A program made the position numbers and the translations under genes. A stretch of 62,829 nucleotides of DNA from a bacterium (GTDB lineage Bacteria > Sysuimicrobiota > Sysuimicrobiia > Sysuimicrobiales > Segetimicrobiaceae), in the NCBI GenBank assembly GCA_035295165.1, contig DATGJN010000119.1, positions 1-62,829 on the forward strand, read 5' to 3'. Below, piece after piece: positions 8,044 to 15,141 of this stretch. A model generated the notes under the pieces. That model saw nothing but the letters and a program-made list of their open reading frames with translations, was not told the DNA's origin and did no database searches. Every line of letters begins with the position of its first letter. Within the stretch, counting starts at the first letter, position 1.

Positions 8044-8298
8044 TCAGGCCGGATGTCCGGGCCCCAGCGCGGCGGTGGGGTTGGCCCGCCTCACCTGCGC
8101 CTCGAGGACCTCACGAACCATCTCGTGAGGGAGCTTACGAGTCGTGCGAGCCAAGGACCCATAGTAGTCGATCGCCTGGACGGACAGGCCCAGCGCGCGC
8201 AGCAGGTCAAGGGAGTCCTCGAACCTCTGGCGCCGCGCTCCGCCCAGCTGGGTGGTGTCCCGCTTATCCCGCGCCAGCCGTCTGGCTGCGTTAGACAT
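8044..8298 (-). CDS. Small helical hypothetical protein
   Basis: An 84-residue soluble protein with an amphipathic pattern (FEDSLDLLRALGLSVQAIDY, then LARTTRKLPHEMVREVLE) and natural composition, unlike the overlapping frames. AGGAGAG lies about 11 bases before its ATG on the minus strand. The family is not recognised. The KLPHEMVREVLEAQVRRAN segment could be a short helix-turn-helix-like or protein-binding element, but no motif proves it. It is divergent from the nitrilase gene, with 218 bp between them, so a regulatory link is possible but unproven. Confidence 0.45.
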   Translation of the reverse strand: MSNAARRLARDKRDTTQLGGARRQRFEDSLDLLRALGLSVQAIDYYGSLARTTRKLPHEMVREVLEAQVRRANPTAALGPGHPA

Positions 8299-8516
8299 TC
8301 AACCGCCGTCTCTCCTCGATATCGCGAGCCGCAAGGGCGCCGGTTGTCGGCTTTCATGCCCTTCTTCGCCGTCGCCTAGACTCACGCACACGCGCAGTCG
8401 ACCGCGGGGACGGGCGGCCGATCGGGGGCAACCACAGGACAACGCGCTTCCGAGCGCCAACCCACTACCACGAAGAGTGGCGCGAGCGCGCCGGACAACG
8501 TCTGTGGGAGGTCGCT

Positions 8517-9548
8517 ATGTGCGCCATGTCTCACGTCGGACCGACGCTTCCCAGGGCCGAGCGGTTGCGCGCCGCAGTGGTGCAGGCCGCTCCGATCGCG
8601 TTCGATCGCGAACGGACGCTCGCCAAGGCGTGTGATCTGGTCGCGCAGGCCGCCGGGCAGGGGGCGCAGCTGCTGGTGTTTCCCGAGGCATTCCTGTCCG
8701 CGTATCCCAGGGGCGCAAGCTTCGGAACGGTCGTCGGACTTCGCGCCCGCGCCGGCTACGATGCCTTTAAACGGTACTGGGAGAGCGCGGTCGATGTTCC
8801 CGGCCCGGTCGTCGACGCGCTCGCGGCCGCCAGCCGCCGGCACGGCGTCTACCTGGCCATCGGGGTCGTGGAACGGGACGGCGGCACGCTATACTGCACG
8901 GTGTTGTTCTTCTCCCCCGACGGCTACCTCGGCAAGCACCGCAAGCTGATGCCTACCGCAGCGGAGCGGCTGGTGTGGGGCTTCGGAGACGGCTCGACCC
9001 TGCCGGTGTTCGACACGCCGTTCGGCAGGCTCGGCGCCGTGATCTGCTGGGAGAACTACATGCCCCTACTGCGGACCGCGATGTACGCGAAGGGCATCCA
9101 ACTCTACTGCGCGCCGACCGCCGACCAACGCGACACGTGGCTCGCGACCATGCGCCACATCGCCGTCGAGGGCCGATGCTTCGTGCTGTCGTGCAACCAG
9201 TTCGCCCGCCGCAGGGACTACCCGGACGACTACGAGACGAGCTACGGCAACGACCCCGAGACCGTCGTGACCCGCGGCGGGAGCTGCATCGTCACCCCGT
9301 TTGGCGAGCTCGTGGCCGGACCGAACTTCGAGGGCGAGACCATCCTGATCGCTGACCTCGACCTCGGCGATCTCATCCGGGGTAAGTACGACTTCGACGT
9401 GACCGGGCACTACGCCCGTCCCGACGTGTTCCAGTTGATCGTGGACGAGCGGCGCAAGACCCCGGTGCACACGGTGGCGGCGCCCACAACAGCGGCTGTT
9501 CCGGAGGCCGCGGGCGACGTCGCGCAGCCGGAGAAGGCCCCAGCCTAG
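8517..9548 (+). CDS. Nitrilase-family carbon-nitrogen hydrolase
   Basis: A 343-residue branch-1 nitrilase-type enzyme, predicted to convert a nitrile to the acid and ammonia. The catalytic triad is visible as Glu57 in FPEAF, Lys143 in HRKLMPT and Cys177 in GAVICWENYMPLLR. The CWENYMP form and the length of about 340 residues are typical of true nitrilases rather than amidases or N-carbamoylases. The conserved DLDLGDLIRGKYDFDVTGHY near the C-terminus follows the family pattern. The start at 8517 follows GGGAGG; a second in-frame ATG three codons later is possible. It converges on an MFS exporter and is not in an operon. Whether the substrate is aliphatic, aromatic or cyanide-like cannot be told. 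Confidence 0.9.
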   Translation: MCAMSHVGPTLPRAERLRAAVVQAAPIAFDRERTLAKACDLVAQAAGQGAQLLVFPEAFLSAYPRGASFGTVVGLRARAGYDAFKRYWESAVDVPGPVVDALAAASRRHGVYLAIGVVERDGGTLYCTVLFFSPDGYLGKHRKLMPTAAERLVWGFGDGSTLPVFDTPFGRLGAVICWENYMPLLRTAMYAKGIQLYCAPTADQRDTWLATMRHIAVEGRCFVLSCNQFARRRDYPDDYETSYGNDPETVVTRGGSCIVTPFGELVAGPNFEGETILIADLDLGDLIRGKYDFDVTGHYARPDVFQLIVDERRKTPVHTVAAPTTAAVPEAAGDVAQPEKAPA

Positions 9549-9588
9549 CCGTGCCGCACGCCGACCCGTCCCGTGGCCGGCACGCCGG

Positions 9589-10827
9589 TTACGCCACCGG
9601 CCGGGCGTTGAAGATGCGCAGGTTGGGCACGAGGCCAAGCGCGCACGCGGGGACGATCGCGCCGGCGATCGCGAGCGCGACCGGCATGCCCAGCACCGAT
9701 GCCACGGCGCCGATCCCGAGCGCCCCGAGCTGGTTCAACCCCCAGGTCGCGTAGTACAGTCCCATGACGCGGCCGTGCATCTCCTCGCTCGTGCTGACCT
9801 GCAACACCGTCGACATCGTCGCATCGTAGAGGCTCCCGAGGTATCCTACGATCGCGATGAGCCCGAGCGAGGCGAGCAACCACGGCGACAGGCTGAACAA
9901 CACGAGGCACACCCCAAACCCGATCGCCGCGGCGATCATCAACGTGCCCTTGCGCCGTACGTCGCCCCCTGCGGCGACCTGCAGCGTGGCCAGGAACTGT
10001 CCGGCGCCGCCCATCGCGGTGAGGTACCCGAGGCCGAGCGCCCCCACCTTGAGCACGTCCCGGGCCATCACCGGGAGCATGTACTGGTACGAGAAACCGA
10101 ACGACTCGATCGCGAGACTGAGCCACAGCAGCCCGCGCACCGCCGGCGTCCGCAGGGCATATCGAAACCCTTGGCCGACCGCGGCTACGAACGGCTCCGC
10201 GTCCCGCCGCACGGACGCGGGGCGGCGAAGCGCCAGCAGGCCGCCGATGCCGACGGCGTAGGCGGCGCAGATGAGCAGATAGTTTTGCCCGACGCCGAGT
10301 CGCGCGATGACCAGCCCGCCGGCCAACGCCCCGAGAATGCGGAGGAGGCTCCCGGCCATGAGCTGAAACGCGTTCGCGTTCAGCAAGCGCTGTGCCCCGA
10401 CCACGTCGTAGATCAACCCGTTGACCATGGGTTTGCTGATCGCGAACGCGCATCCCACGACGACCACGTAAAGCAGCACGTGCCACAGCTGGATCGCATG
10501 CGCGAGCACGAGGGCCGCGATGACCAGGGCCGCCCCGGCTTGGACCGCCTGCATCGCGATGAGGGCTGTGCGCCGGTCGGTGTGGTCGGCCAGCGTGCCG
10601 CCTGCGAAACTGCACAGGGCCTGGCTCGTGCCCCGTAACCCCGCGGCCAGTCCCACCCACAGGGGGGATTGCGTCAAGATCAAGATGAGCCACCCCTGGC
10701 TGATCAGCTCGAGCGTATAGGTCATGGAGGTACACAATGCGTTGAGCCAGAGCCAGCGGTAGCCCGGGGCTTCAAACGCAAGCGAGAAACGCGGCCGCCC
10801 GGCGGACACCGCAGTCGATGTCCCCAC
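9589..10827 (-). CDS. MFS transporter, EntS-like exporter type
   Basis: About 412 residues with twelve predicted helices, resembling MFS_3 members such as enterobactin exporter EntS and macrolide pumps. The N-terminal GYRWLWLNALCTSMTYTLEL starts the first helix, and the loop GGTLADHTDRRTALI is the MFS signature between helices 2 and 3. The frame stays open far upstream into the next gene, but that extension is not protein-like. GTG at 10827 is the best start, with a second GTG at 10809. It lies 50 bp downstream of the 2-hydroxyacid oxidase gene on the same strand and may be co-transcribed. It is probably a drug or metabolite exporter; substrate unknown. Confidence 0.85.
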   Translation of the reverse strand: MGTSTAVSAGRPRFSLAFEAPGYRWLWLNALCTSMTYTLELISQGWLILILTQSPLWVGLAAGLRGTSQALCSFAGGTLADHTDRRTALIAMQAVQAGAALVIAALVLAHAIQLWHVLLYVVVVGCAFAISKPMVNGLIYDVVGAQRLLNANAFQLMAGSLLRILGALAGGLVIARLGVGQNYLLICAAYAVGIGGLLALRRPASVRRDAEPFVAAVGQGFRYALRTPAVRGLLWLSLAIESFGFSYQYMLPVMARDVLKVGALGLGYLTAMGGAGQFLATLQVAAGGDVRRKGTLMIAAAIGFGVCLVLFSLSPWLLASLGLIAIVGYLGSLYDATMSTVLQVSTSEEMHGRVMGLYYATWGLNQLGALGIGAVASVLGMPVALAIAGAIVPACALGLVPNLRIFNARPVA

Positions 10828-10877
10828 GGGGTTACCGGGATGCGTCCCGCGTCGGCGGACCAGGGACCGGTTCGTCG

Positions 10878-12056
10878 TCAGGTGGCCGGCACGTCGACAT
10901 AGGAGCGATCCAGCGCGGCAACGGACGCGCACCCCAGCAGCCTGAGGGTGCGCTCCAAGTCGGTGCGCAAAATGTCGATCGCGCGCGCCACACCGGCCTC
11001 GCCTGCGGCCGCGAGGCCGTATGCGTAGGCGCGCCCCACCAGCACGGCGCAGGCGCCGAGGCAAATAGCTTTGGCGATGTCGCCGCCGCGACGAATGCCG
11101 CCGTCCATCAGCACCTCGGCCCGCCCGTTCACGGCCGCCACGACCTCCGGCAATGCCCGCAACGAGGCGGGCGCGGAATCGAGCTGGCGTCCGCCGTGAT
11201 TCGATACCACCACCGCCACCGCTCCCTCGTCGACGGCCCGGCGGGCGTCGTCGGCCGTGAGCACGCCCTTGATGATAATCGGACCGGGCCAGATTCCTCG
11301 GATCCACCGGAGATCGTCCCACGCGAACATGGTGCGCGAGAGATCCGCGCGGGCGTCCGTCAGCGTCATAGAGCCCCGGTTGGGAATGACGATGTTGGGC
11401 AGCTTCGGCACGCCTCCGTCCAGCAGAAAATGGGCGAGCCATCCGGGGCGGGCGAGCAGCTGCGGGAGAAAGGGAAGCTTGTCCAGCACGGTTCCGTTCA
11501 GGAGTTCCTTCGTGCCGTTGCGCACGTCCCGCTCGCGCATGCCCACCACGGGCGTGTCGATGGTGACGACCAGCGCCGAGAACCCCGCCACCCGGGCTCG
11601 TTCGATCGCGCCTTCGGCGGCGCCGCGGCCGCCTACCAAGTACAGCTGGTACCAGACGGGCCCCGGGGACGCCGCTTTGACGTCTTCCAACCGGTGGCCG
11701 GAGACGGTGGAGAGCGTGTATCCGGTGCGCGCCGCCCCGGCCGCCCGTGCCGCGGCCACCTCTCCGCCGGGGTGCATCAAGCGGCTGTAGCCGACGGGCG
11801 CGAGCAGCGCGGGCAGCGCGAGATCGACGCCCAGCACGCGGACGCGCAGGTCGCACTCAGGGATGGCGACGGCATGCCGCGGCCGGAACGTGACGGCCTC
11901 GAGGGCCCGACGGTTCTCCCTGAGCGTGATTTCCCCGTCCGCGCCGCCGTCGAGATAGTCGAAGACCACCCTCGGCAAGCGACGCCGAGCCAAGACCCTG
12001 AGGTCTTCGATGCTCACGACACGAGGAGCTGCGACCGCGCGGGACGCCCCAGTCAT
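10878..12056 (-). CDS. FMN-dependent alpha-hydroxy-acid oxidase/dehydrogenase
   Basis: A 392-residue TIM-barrel flavoenzyme of the L-lactate dehydrogenase/glycolate oxidase/lactate monooxygenase family. It oxidises an L-2-hydroxy acid to the 2-oxo acid. N-terminal VVFDYLDGGADGEITLRENR is the family's substrate-side loop. Lys263 in IIIKGVLTADDARRA binds FMN. His287 and Arg290 in VSNHGGRQLD are the catalytic base and substrate carboxylate clamp. MDGGIRRGGDIAKA and ACAVLVGRA hold the FMN phosphate. ATG at 12056 gives a normal N-terminus; an upstream ATG at 12110 would add an unlikely Arg-rich stretch. It precedes the MFS gene on the same strand. Lactate, glycolate or mandelate cannot be distinguished. 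Confidence 0.9.
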   Translation of the reverse strand: MTGASRAVAAPRVVSIEDLRVLARRRLPRVVFDYLDGGADGEITLRENRRALEAVTFRPRHAVAIPECDLRVRVLGVDLALPALLAPVGYSRLMHPGGEVAAARAAGAARTGYTLSTVSGHRLEDVKAASPGPVWYQLYLVGGRGAAEGAIERARVAGFSALVVTIDTPVVGMRERDVRNGTKELLNGTVLDKLPFLPQLLARPGWLAHFLLDGGVPKLPNIVIPNRGSMTLTDARADLSRTMFAWDDLRWIRGIWPGPIIIKGVLTADDARRAVDEGAVAVVVSNHGGRQLDSAPASLRALPEVVAAVNGRAEVLMDGGIRRGGDIAKAICLGACAVLVGRAYAYGLAAAGEAGVARAIDILRTDLERTLRLLGCASVAALDRSYVDVPAT

Positions 12057-12331
12057 GCGCACTCTTCCCCCCAATCGCCGCCGCCGTCTCGACGCCAGCT
12101 GCGTGCGCACTGGCGTACGATGGTTGAGGTTCGCCCGGAACGAGGTAGGCCCTTGTTTCTTGCCGGTTGCGGGGGAGGTGCCTAAGGGCGGAGGGGGCCG
12201 ATACGATGTGGGGAGGAACGGCGTAAGGAGGAAATTACGGAAGAGAGCGTAATAGGCAAGAACCCGAGTCGGGCGCGACGCGGCGCCGGGCGTTCGACCG
12301 TGGAGCGGGGACGCACAGGGAGGGCACTCCG

Positions 12332-12544
12332 ATGTCCTGGGTCGTGTCCGGTCTCGCAGGCTTCGGCCTCTTCGTCGGACTCTCGCTGCTCTCCACCGGC
12401 GAGATGCTCACGTGGGGTCTCCTCGCGGGCTTCGTGTTCGTGGTCGGCGGCGTCACGTGGGACCACCCGCGGTGGTGGCGGCACCATCTGTGGTGGGGCG
12501 TTCTCCTCGCGGCGGCCGCGTGCGTCTACGCGTTGGCGCGCTGA
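12332..12544 (+). CDS. Small membrane protein
   Basis: A 70-residue, very hydrophobic protein with two or three membrane helices: VVSGLAGFGLFVGLSLL, MLTWGLLAGFVFVVGGV and HLWWGVLLAAAACVYAL. A charged, Trp-rich loop (TWDHPRWWRHH) separates the last two. It stands alone between the divergent oxidase gene and the convergent NarL-type regulator. The upstream 275 bp hold an AAGGAGG sequence but no start follows it. Family not recognised. The expression signal is weak (GAGGG before ATG). Confidence 0.55.
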   Translation: MSWVVSGLAGFGLFVGLSLLSTGEMLTWGLLAGFVFVVGGVTWDHPRWWRHHLWWGVLLAAAACVYALAR

Positions 12545-12584
12545 CCGACGGCCGGGCGACGAGCGGCGCAGGCGCCGGGCCGCG

Positions 12585-13253
12585 TCACGTTCCGTCGTCT
12601 GGGGTCGGTGGTCCGAGCGATCCGTGCACCAGCCGCGGGTAGCGCTCCATGAGAAACAAGACCGCCTGGGCTCGATTCCGCAACCCGAGTTGTCGATAGA
12701 TCGCCCGCACGTGGCTCTTGACGGTCGACGTCGAGAGATACAGCTTTGCCGCGATTTCCCTGGCGCTTAACCCGCGGGCGATCTCGACCAATACTTCCCA
12801 CTCTCGCTGTGTGAGCCCCCACCGCGACGTGTGCTCGGCGACCGGGGTGCTGACCGAGGCGGATCCGGGGTTGTGAAGTGTGGCGGTCTCGACCGCCCGA
12901 ATTGCGTGCACAGCGTTCGCCAACTCCACGGGGGAGATATCCTTGGACAGCACCCCGGCCGCGCCCGCCTCAGATGCGCGTCGGGCCACGGGGGGATCGG
13001 CGGCGCCGAGCGCCAGCACGCGCACCCCGGGGCAGTGCTGTCGGATCCGTCGCACGGCGTCGAGGCTGTCGCCGTTGGTCGTGCTGAAATCGATGAGGAC
13101 CAAGTCGGGGCCAAGCTTCCGCGCCCACGGCACCACGTCGCGGCCGTCGGAGGTCTCGCCGACCACCTCGACGTCCGGCGCCGCGGTGAGCGCCGCCCGG
13201 ACCCCGAGCCGGATCATGGGGTGGTCGGCGAGGATCAACACGCGAATGTTCAT
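12585..13253 (-). CDS. NarL/FixJ-family response regulator
   Basis: A 222-residue two-component regulator. The receiver domain starts MNIRVLILADHP, with phospho-acceptor Asp55 in LVLIDFSTTNGDS and the conserved Lys in GVLSKDISP. The C-terminal LuxR-type helix-turn-helix reads LTQREWEVLVEIARGLSARE, then IAAKLYLSTSTVKSHVRAIY. An upstream ATG extends the frame by 47 unlikely codons. The internal ATG at 13253, preceded by GAGGAGCG, gives the standard start. No histidine kinase is adjacent, so it is an orphan here. It lies 137 bp downstream of the secreted BamE-like protein gene on the same strand. A 12-mer found at 7959 and 14191 could be its site, but that is speculation. Confidence 0.9.
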   Translation of the reverse strand: MNIRVLILADHPMIRLGVRAALTAAPDVEVVGETSDGRDVVPWARKLGPDLVLIDFSTTNGDSLDAVRRIRQHCPGVRVLALGAADPPVARRASEAGAAGVLSKDISPVELANAVHAIRAVETATLHNPGSASVSTPVAEHTSRWGLTQREWEVLVEIARGLSAREIAAKLYLSTSTVKSHVRAIYRQLGLRNRAQAVLFLMERYPRLVHGSLGPPTPDDGT

Positions 13254-13390
13254 GGAGCGCTCCTCACCCGGTCGTCCCTGATCTGGAGGAATCTCGTGCG
13301 CCGCCGTGGCGCGGGGAACGTCTCCGCGGGCGCGCTGAGAGGCCGCTTCCTTGGCCATCGTGATCGCCTTCGTCGGGCGGTCGCTGATGT

Positions 13391-13975
13391 TCACCGTCGC
13401 GCCAGCGAGTTCGCGGGGGGAATGACGCCGATCTCAAACACCTGATTGTAGAAGCCGTATCGCTGGTCTAGCTGAATGCTGAACCACAGCCCCAGCTGCC
13501 CGTAGACGAGCTTCCGCAAGTGCAGTTGCGCGTCAAACATCGACTGCGTCGGGTTGCCGATCATTCCCATGATTTGCGCTTCGGTGCTGCCGACGTGCAG
13601 TCCGGTCGACGTCGTGTACCGCGCATCGTTGAGCACCCAGATGCGGTCCACCGCGCCCGTCACGTCCACACCGACCCCGACCCCGCTGTTGTTCGGCGGC
13701 TGAAACCACCGATACACGCGGCGGCCGTCGAGGAAGGTCCACGTGCTGTGCGGTGCGCCGAGGACCGCGGTCACGTCTTGCGCACGCATGCCGAGCCGCA
13801 GCGGCCCGACGCTCTGGCCCGGCGCGACGAGGAACTGTCCCGATGGGACTGCGGATTTGTCGGCGGGCGCAACGGGCGGTGTCTGGGCGGAGGCCGGTAC
13901 CGTCGCGACCGTCGTGGGCAGCGCACTCAGGAGCGCCGCACACAGGAACGTACTGCACAGGAGCGATGTACGCAT
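13391..13975 (-). CDS. Secreted protein with two SmpA/BamE-like segments
   Basis: A 194-residue exported protein. The N-terminus MRTSLLCSTFLCAALLSAL ends in a likely cleavage site near PASAQT. The mature part has two similar motifs, GPLRLGMRAQDVTAVLGAP and GLHVGSTEAQIMGMIGNP, each in the style of the SmpA/OmlA/BamE fold, where a glycine turn, a short helix and GxP recur. It lacks a lipobox cysteine at the cleavage site, so it is probably soluble or wall-associated. Only a general structural resemblance is claimed; it is not BamE itself. The gene is upstream of and co-directional with the NarL-type regulator, and divergent from the glycine-rich genes. Confidence 0.6.
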   Translation of the reverse strand: MRTSLLCSTFLCAALLSALPTTVATVPASAQTPPVAPADKSAVPSGQFLVAPGQSVGPLRLGMRAQDVTAVLGAPHSTWTFLDGRRVYRWFQPPNNSGVGVGVDVTGAVDRIWVLNDARYTTSTGLHVGSTEAQIMGMIGNPTQSMFDAQLHLRKLVYGQLGLWFSIQLDQRYGFYNQVFEIGVIPPANSLARR

Positions 13976-14392
13976 GTCCGTCTCTCTTGGCGCGACGTCG
14001 TCGGGACAGTGCCGCGATCACTACGGACACTCCGCCACGTGCAGGTCGAGCACGACGGACGTCCGTCCGCGTCGCGCGTGTCCTCTCACGTACTTACCCA
14101 TCCACGCTCGGGTCCTCACACTCTCACGCGTCGCCAGCGGACGCGCGCGGCGCCTCGGCGGTGTTCCGGTTCGCGTGGGCCTAGTGCGAAAGGACTACGG
14201 TCTTCGGTTGATTTTTCCCCAATTCCGGCAACGACGAGTTATCAATTCACGGCGCACGGTGATAGTCAGATGGGAGGCGCAATGATACCTCCGCCCGCGG
14301 GATTTGTGTGGCCCGCGCAGGTGCGAGGTGACTCGGTCCGAGCCGGTGATGTGAATTGGTCATGTGGATGATGTGGATGTGGGAGGGCAGCG
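13976..14392 (+). promoter_or_regulatory. Leader region of the glycine-rich genes
   Basis: This 417-bp divergent space has an AT-richer core around 14190-14260 with the imperfect inverted sequence AAGGACTACGGTCTT (14190-14204), TTGATTTTT and GAGTTATCAATTC. No standard -35/-10 pair with correct spacing is clear. Shortly before the first glycine-rich gene there is a strong GGGAGGG. A 30-codon frame at 14282-14371 (MIPPPAGFVWPAQV...) is probably chance. The length suggests a long regulated leader. Confidence 0.3.
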
Positions 14393-15079
14393 ATGCAACA
14401 GCGTCAATCTCGCTTGACCGGTTTCGCGTGGATCGCCGCAGGTAGCGTGGTCGCAGGATTGTTCTTGGGACCGGGGCTCGGTGGGGCGATGTCGCCGACG
14501 CGCCCGGGATCGAACGGTGCCGTGCGGCGGTCCGCAGCGGTCGAGAGCATGGTGGTGTCAGATCCGGCCGCGACCAGTCAAACCGGTACGGGTTCTGGCA
14601 CGCCGGGTACGGCGGGTAGCAACGGGATCGCCGGAACCAACAATACCGGGAGCTCAGGAACTGGCGGTGGTGGAGCGTCGGGCGCGGCCGGGACCAGCGG
14701 CAGTGCGGGGACCAATAGCCCGACTCTGACGACGGGAACGCCCAGGGCCAACGGAACCGGCGGCATCAACGACGACGCGAGCAGCGGAAACGGCGGCGCG
14801 GGCGGATCCAACGGGACGACTGGGACCGGCAACGCGTCAGGCTCCGGTAGCCCCGGCAACGGTGGGGCGGCCGGGCCCGGCGGCGACGGCAACACCGGAA
14901 ATTCCGGCAACGGCGGATCGGGTGGCGCCGGCGGCAACGGAGGGAGCAACAACGTCAACGGATCAGGCGCGGGCGGGTCGGGCGGGCCCGGCGGCGGGGG
15001 CGGCAGCAACAACAGCAACGGGTCCGGCAACGGCGGCGCCGGCGGTGCAGGCGGCGCCGGCGGCAGCGGCAACAACTAG
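14393..15079 (+). CDS. Secreted glycine-rich protein (shorter paralogue)
   Basis: A 228-residue protein. It starts with a basic segment and hydrophobic core (LTGFAWIAAGSVVAGLFLG), which should act as a signal peptide or anchor. An Ala/Ser/Thr-rich linker follows, then from about residue 60 Gly/Asn/Ser/Thr-rich sequence in GG-X triplets (NGGSGGAGGNGGS, GNGGAGGAGGAGG) to the end. It resembles the larger gene 62 bp downstream in composition and style, so the two are paralogues from a tandem duplication. There is no LPxTG motif, catalytic domain or C-terminal sorting domain. Polyglycine-II type packing is plausible from the GGX periodicity. An extracellular structural or adhesive role is inference. 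Confidence 0.7.
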   Translation: MQQRQSRLTGFAWIAAGSVVAGLFLGPGLGGAMSPTRPGSNGAVRRSAAVESMVVSDPAATSQTGTGSGTPGTAGSNGIAGTNNTGSSGTGGGGASGAAGTSGSAGTNSPTLTTGTPRANGTGGINDDASSGNGGAGGSNGTTGTGNASGSGSPGNGGAAGPGGDGNTGNSGNGGSGGAGGNGGSNNVNGSGAGGSGGPGGGGGSNNSNGSGNGGAGGAGGAGGSGNN

Positions 15080-15141
15080 CCGTCGATCGGGAGCGCGCGC
15101 CTGCCGCGTCTTCACACAGCAGCAACGGAGGAGGAACACGC

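Noticed and set aside
9589-11856. A 755-codon frame spanning the MFS gene and the oxidase gene
   Set aside because: Only the part from about 10827 down is MFS-like. The N-terminal 340 codons are Arg/Ala-rich and antisense-phase shadows of the 2-hydroxyacid oxidase gene.
12150-12331. A small gene after AAGGAGG at about 12222
   Set aside because: No start codon follows at a usable distance and the next stop comes at once.
13976-14392. A c-di-GMP riboswitch in the leader of the glycine-rich genes
   Set aside because: Considered because of nearby GGDEF and HD-GYP genes, but the conserved core of GEMM-I or GEMM-II is not visible.
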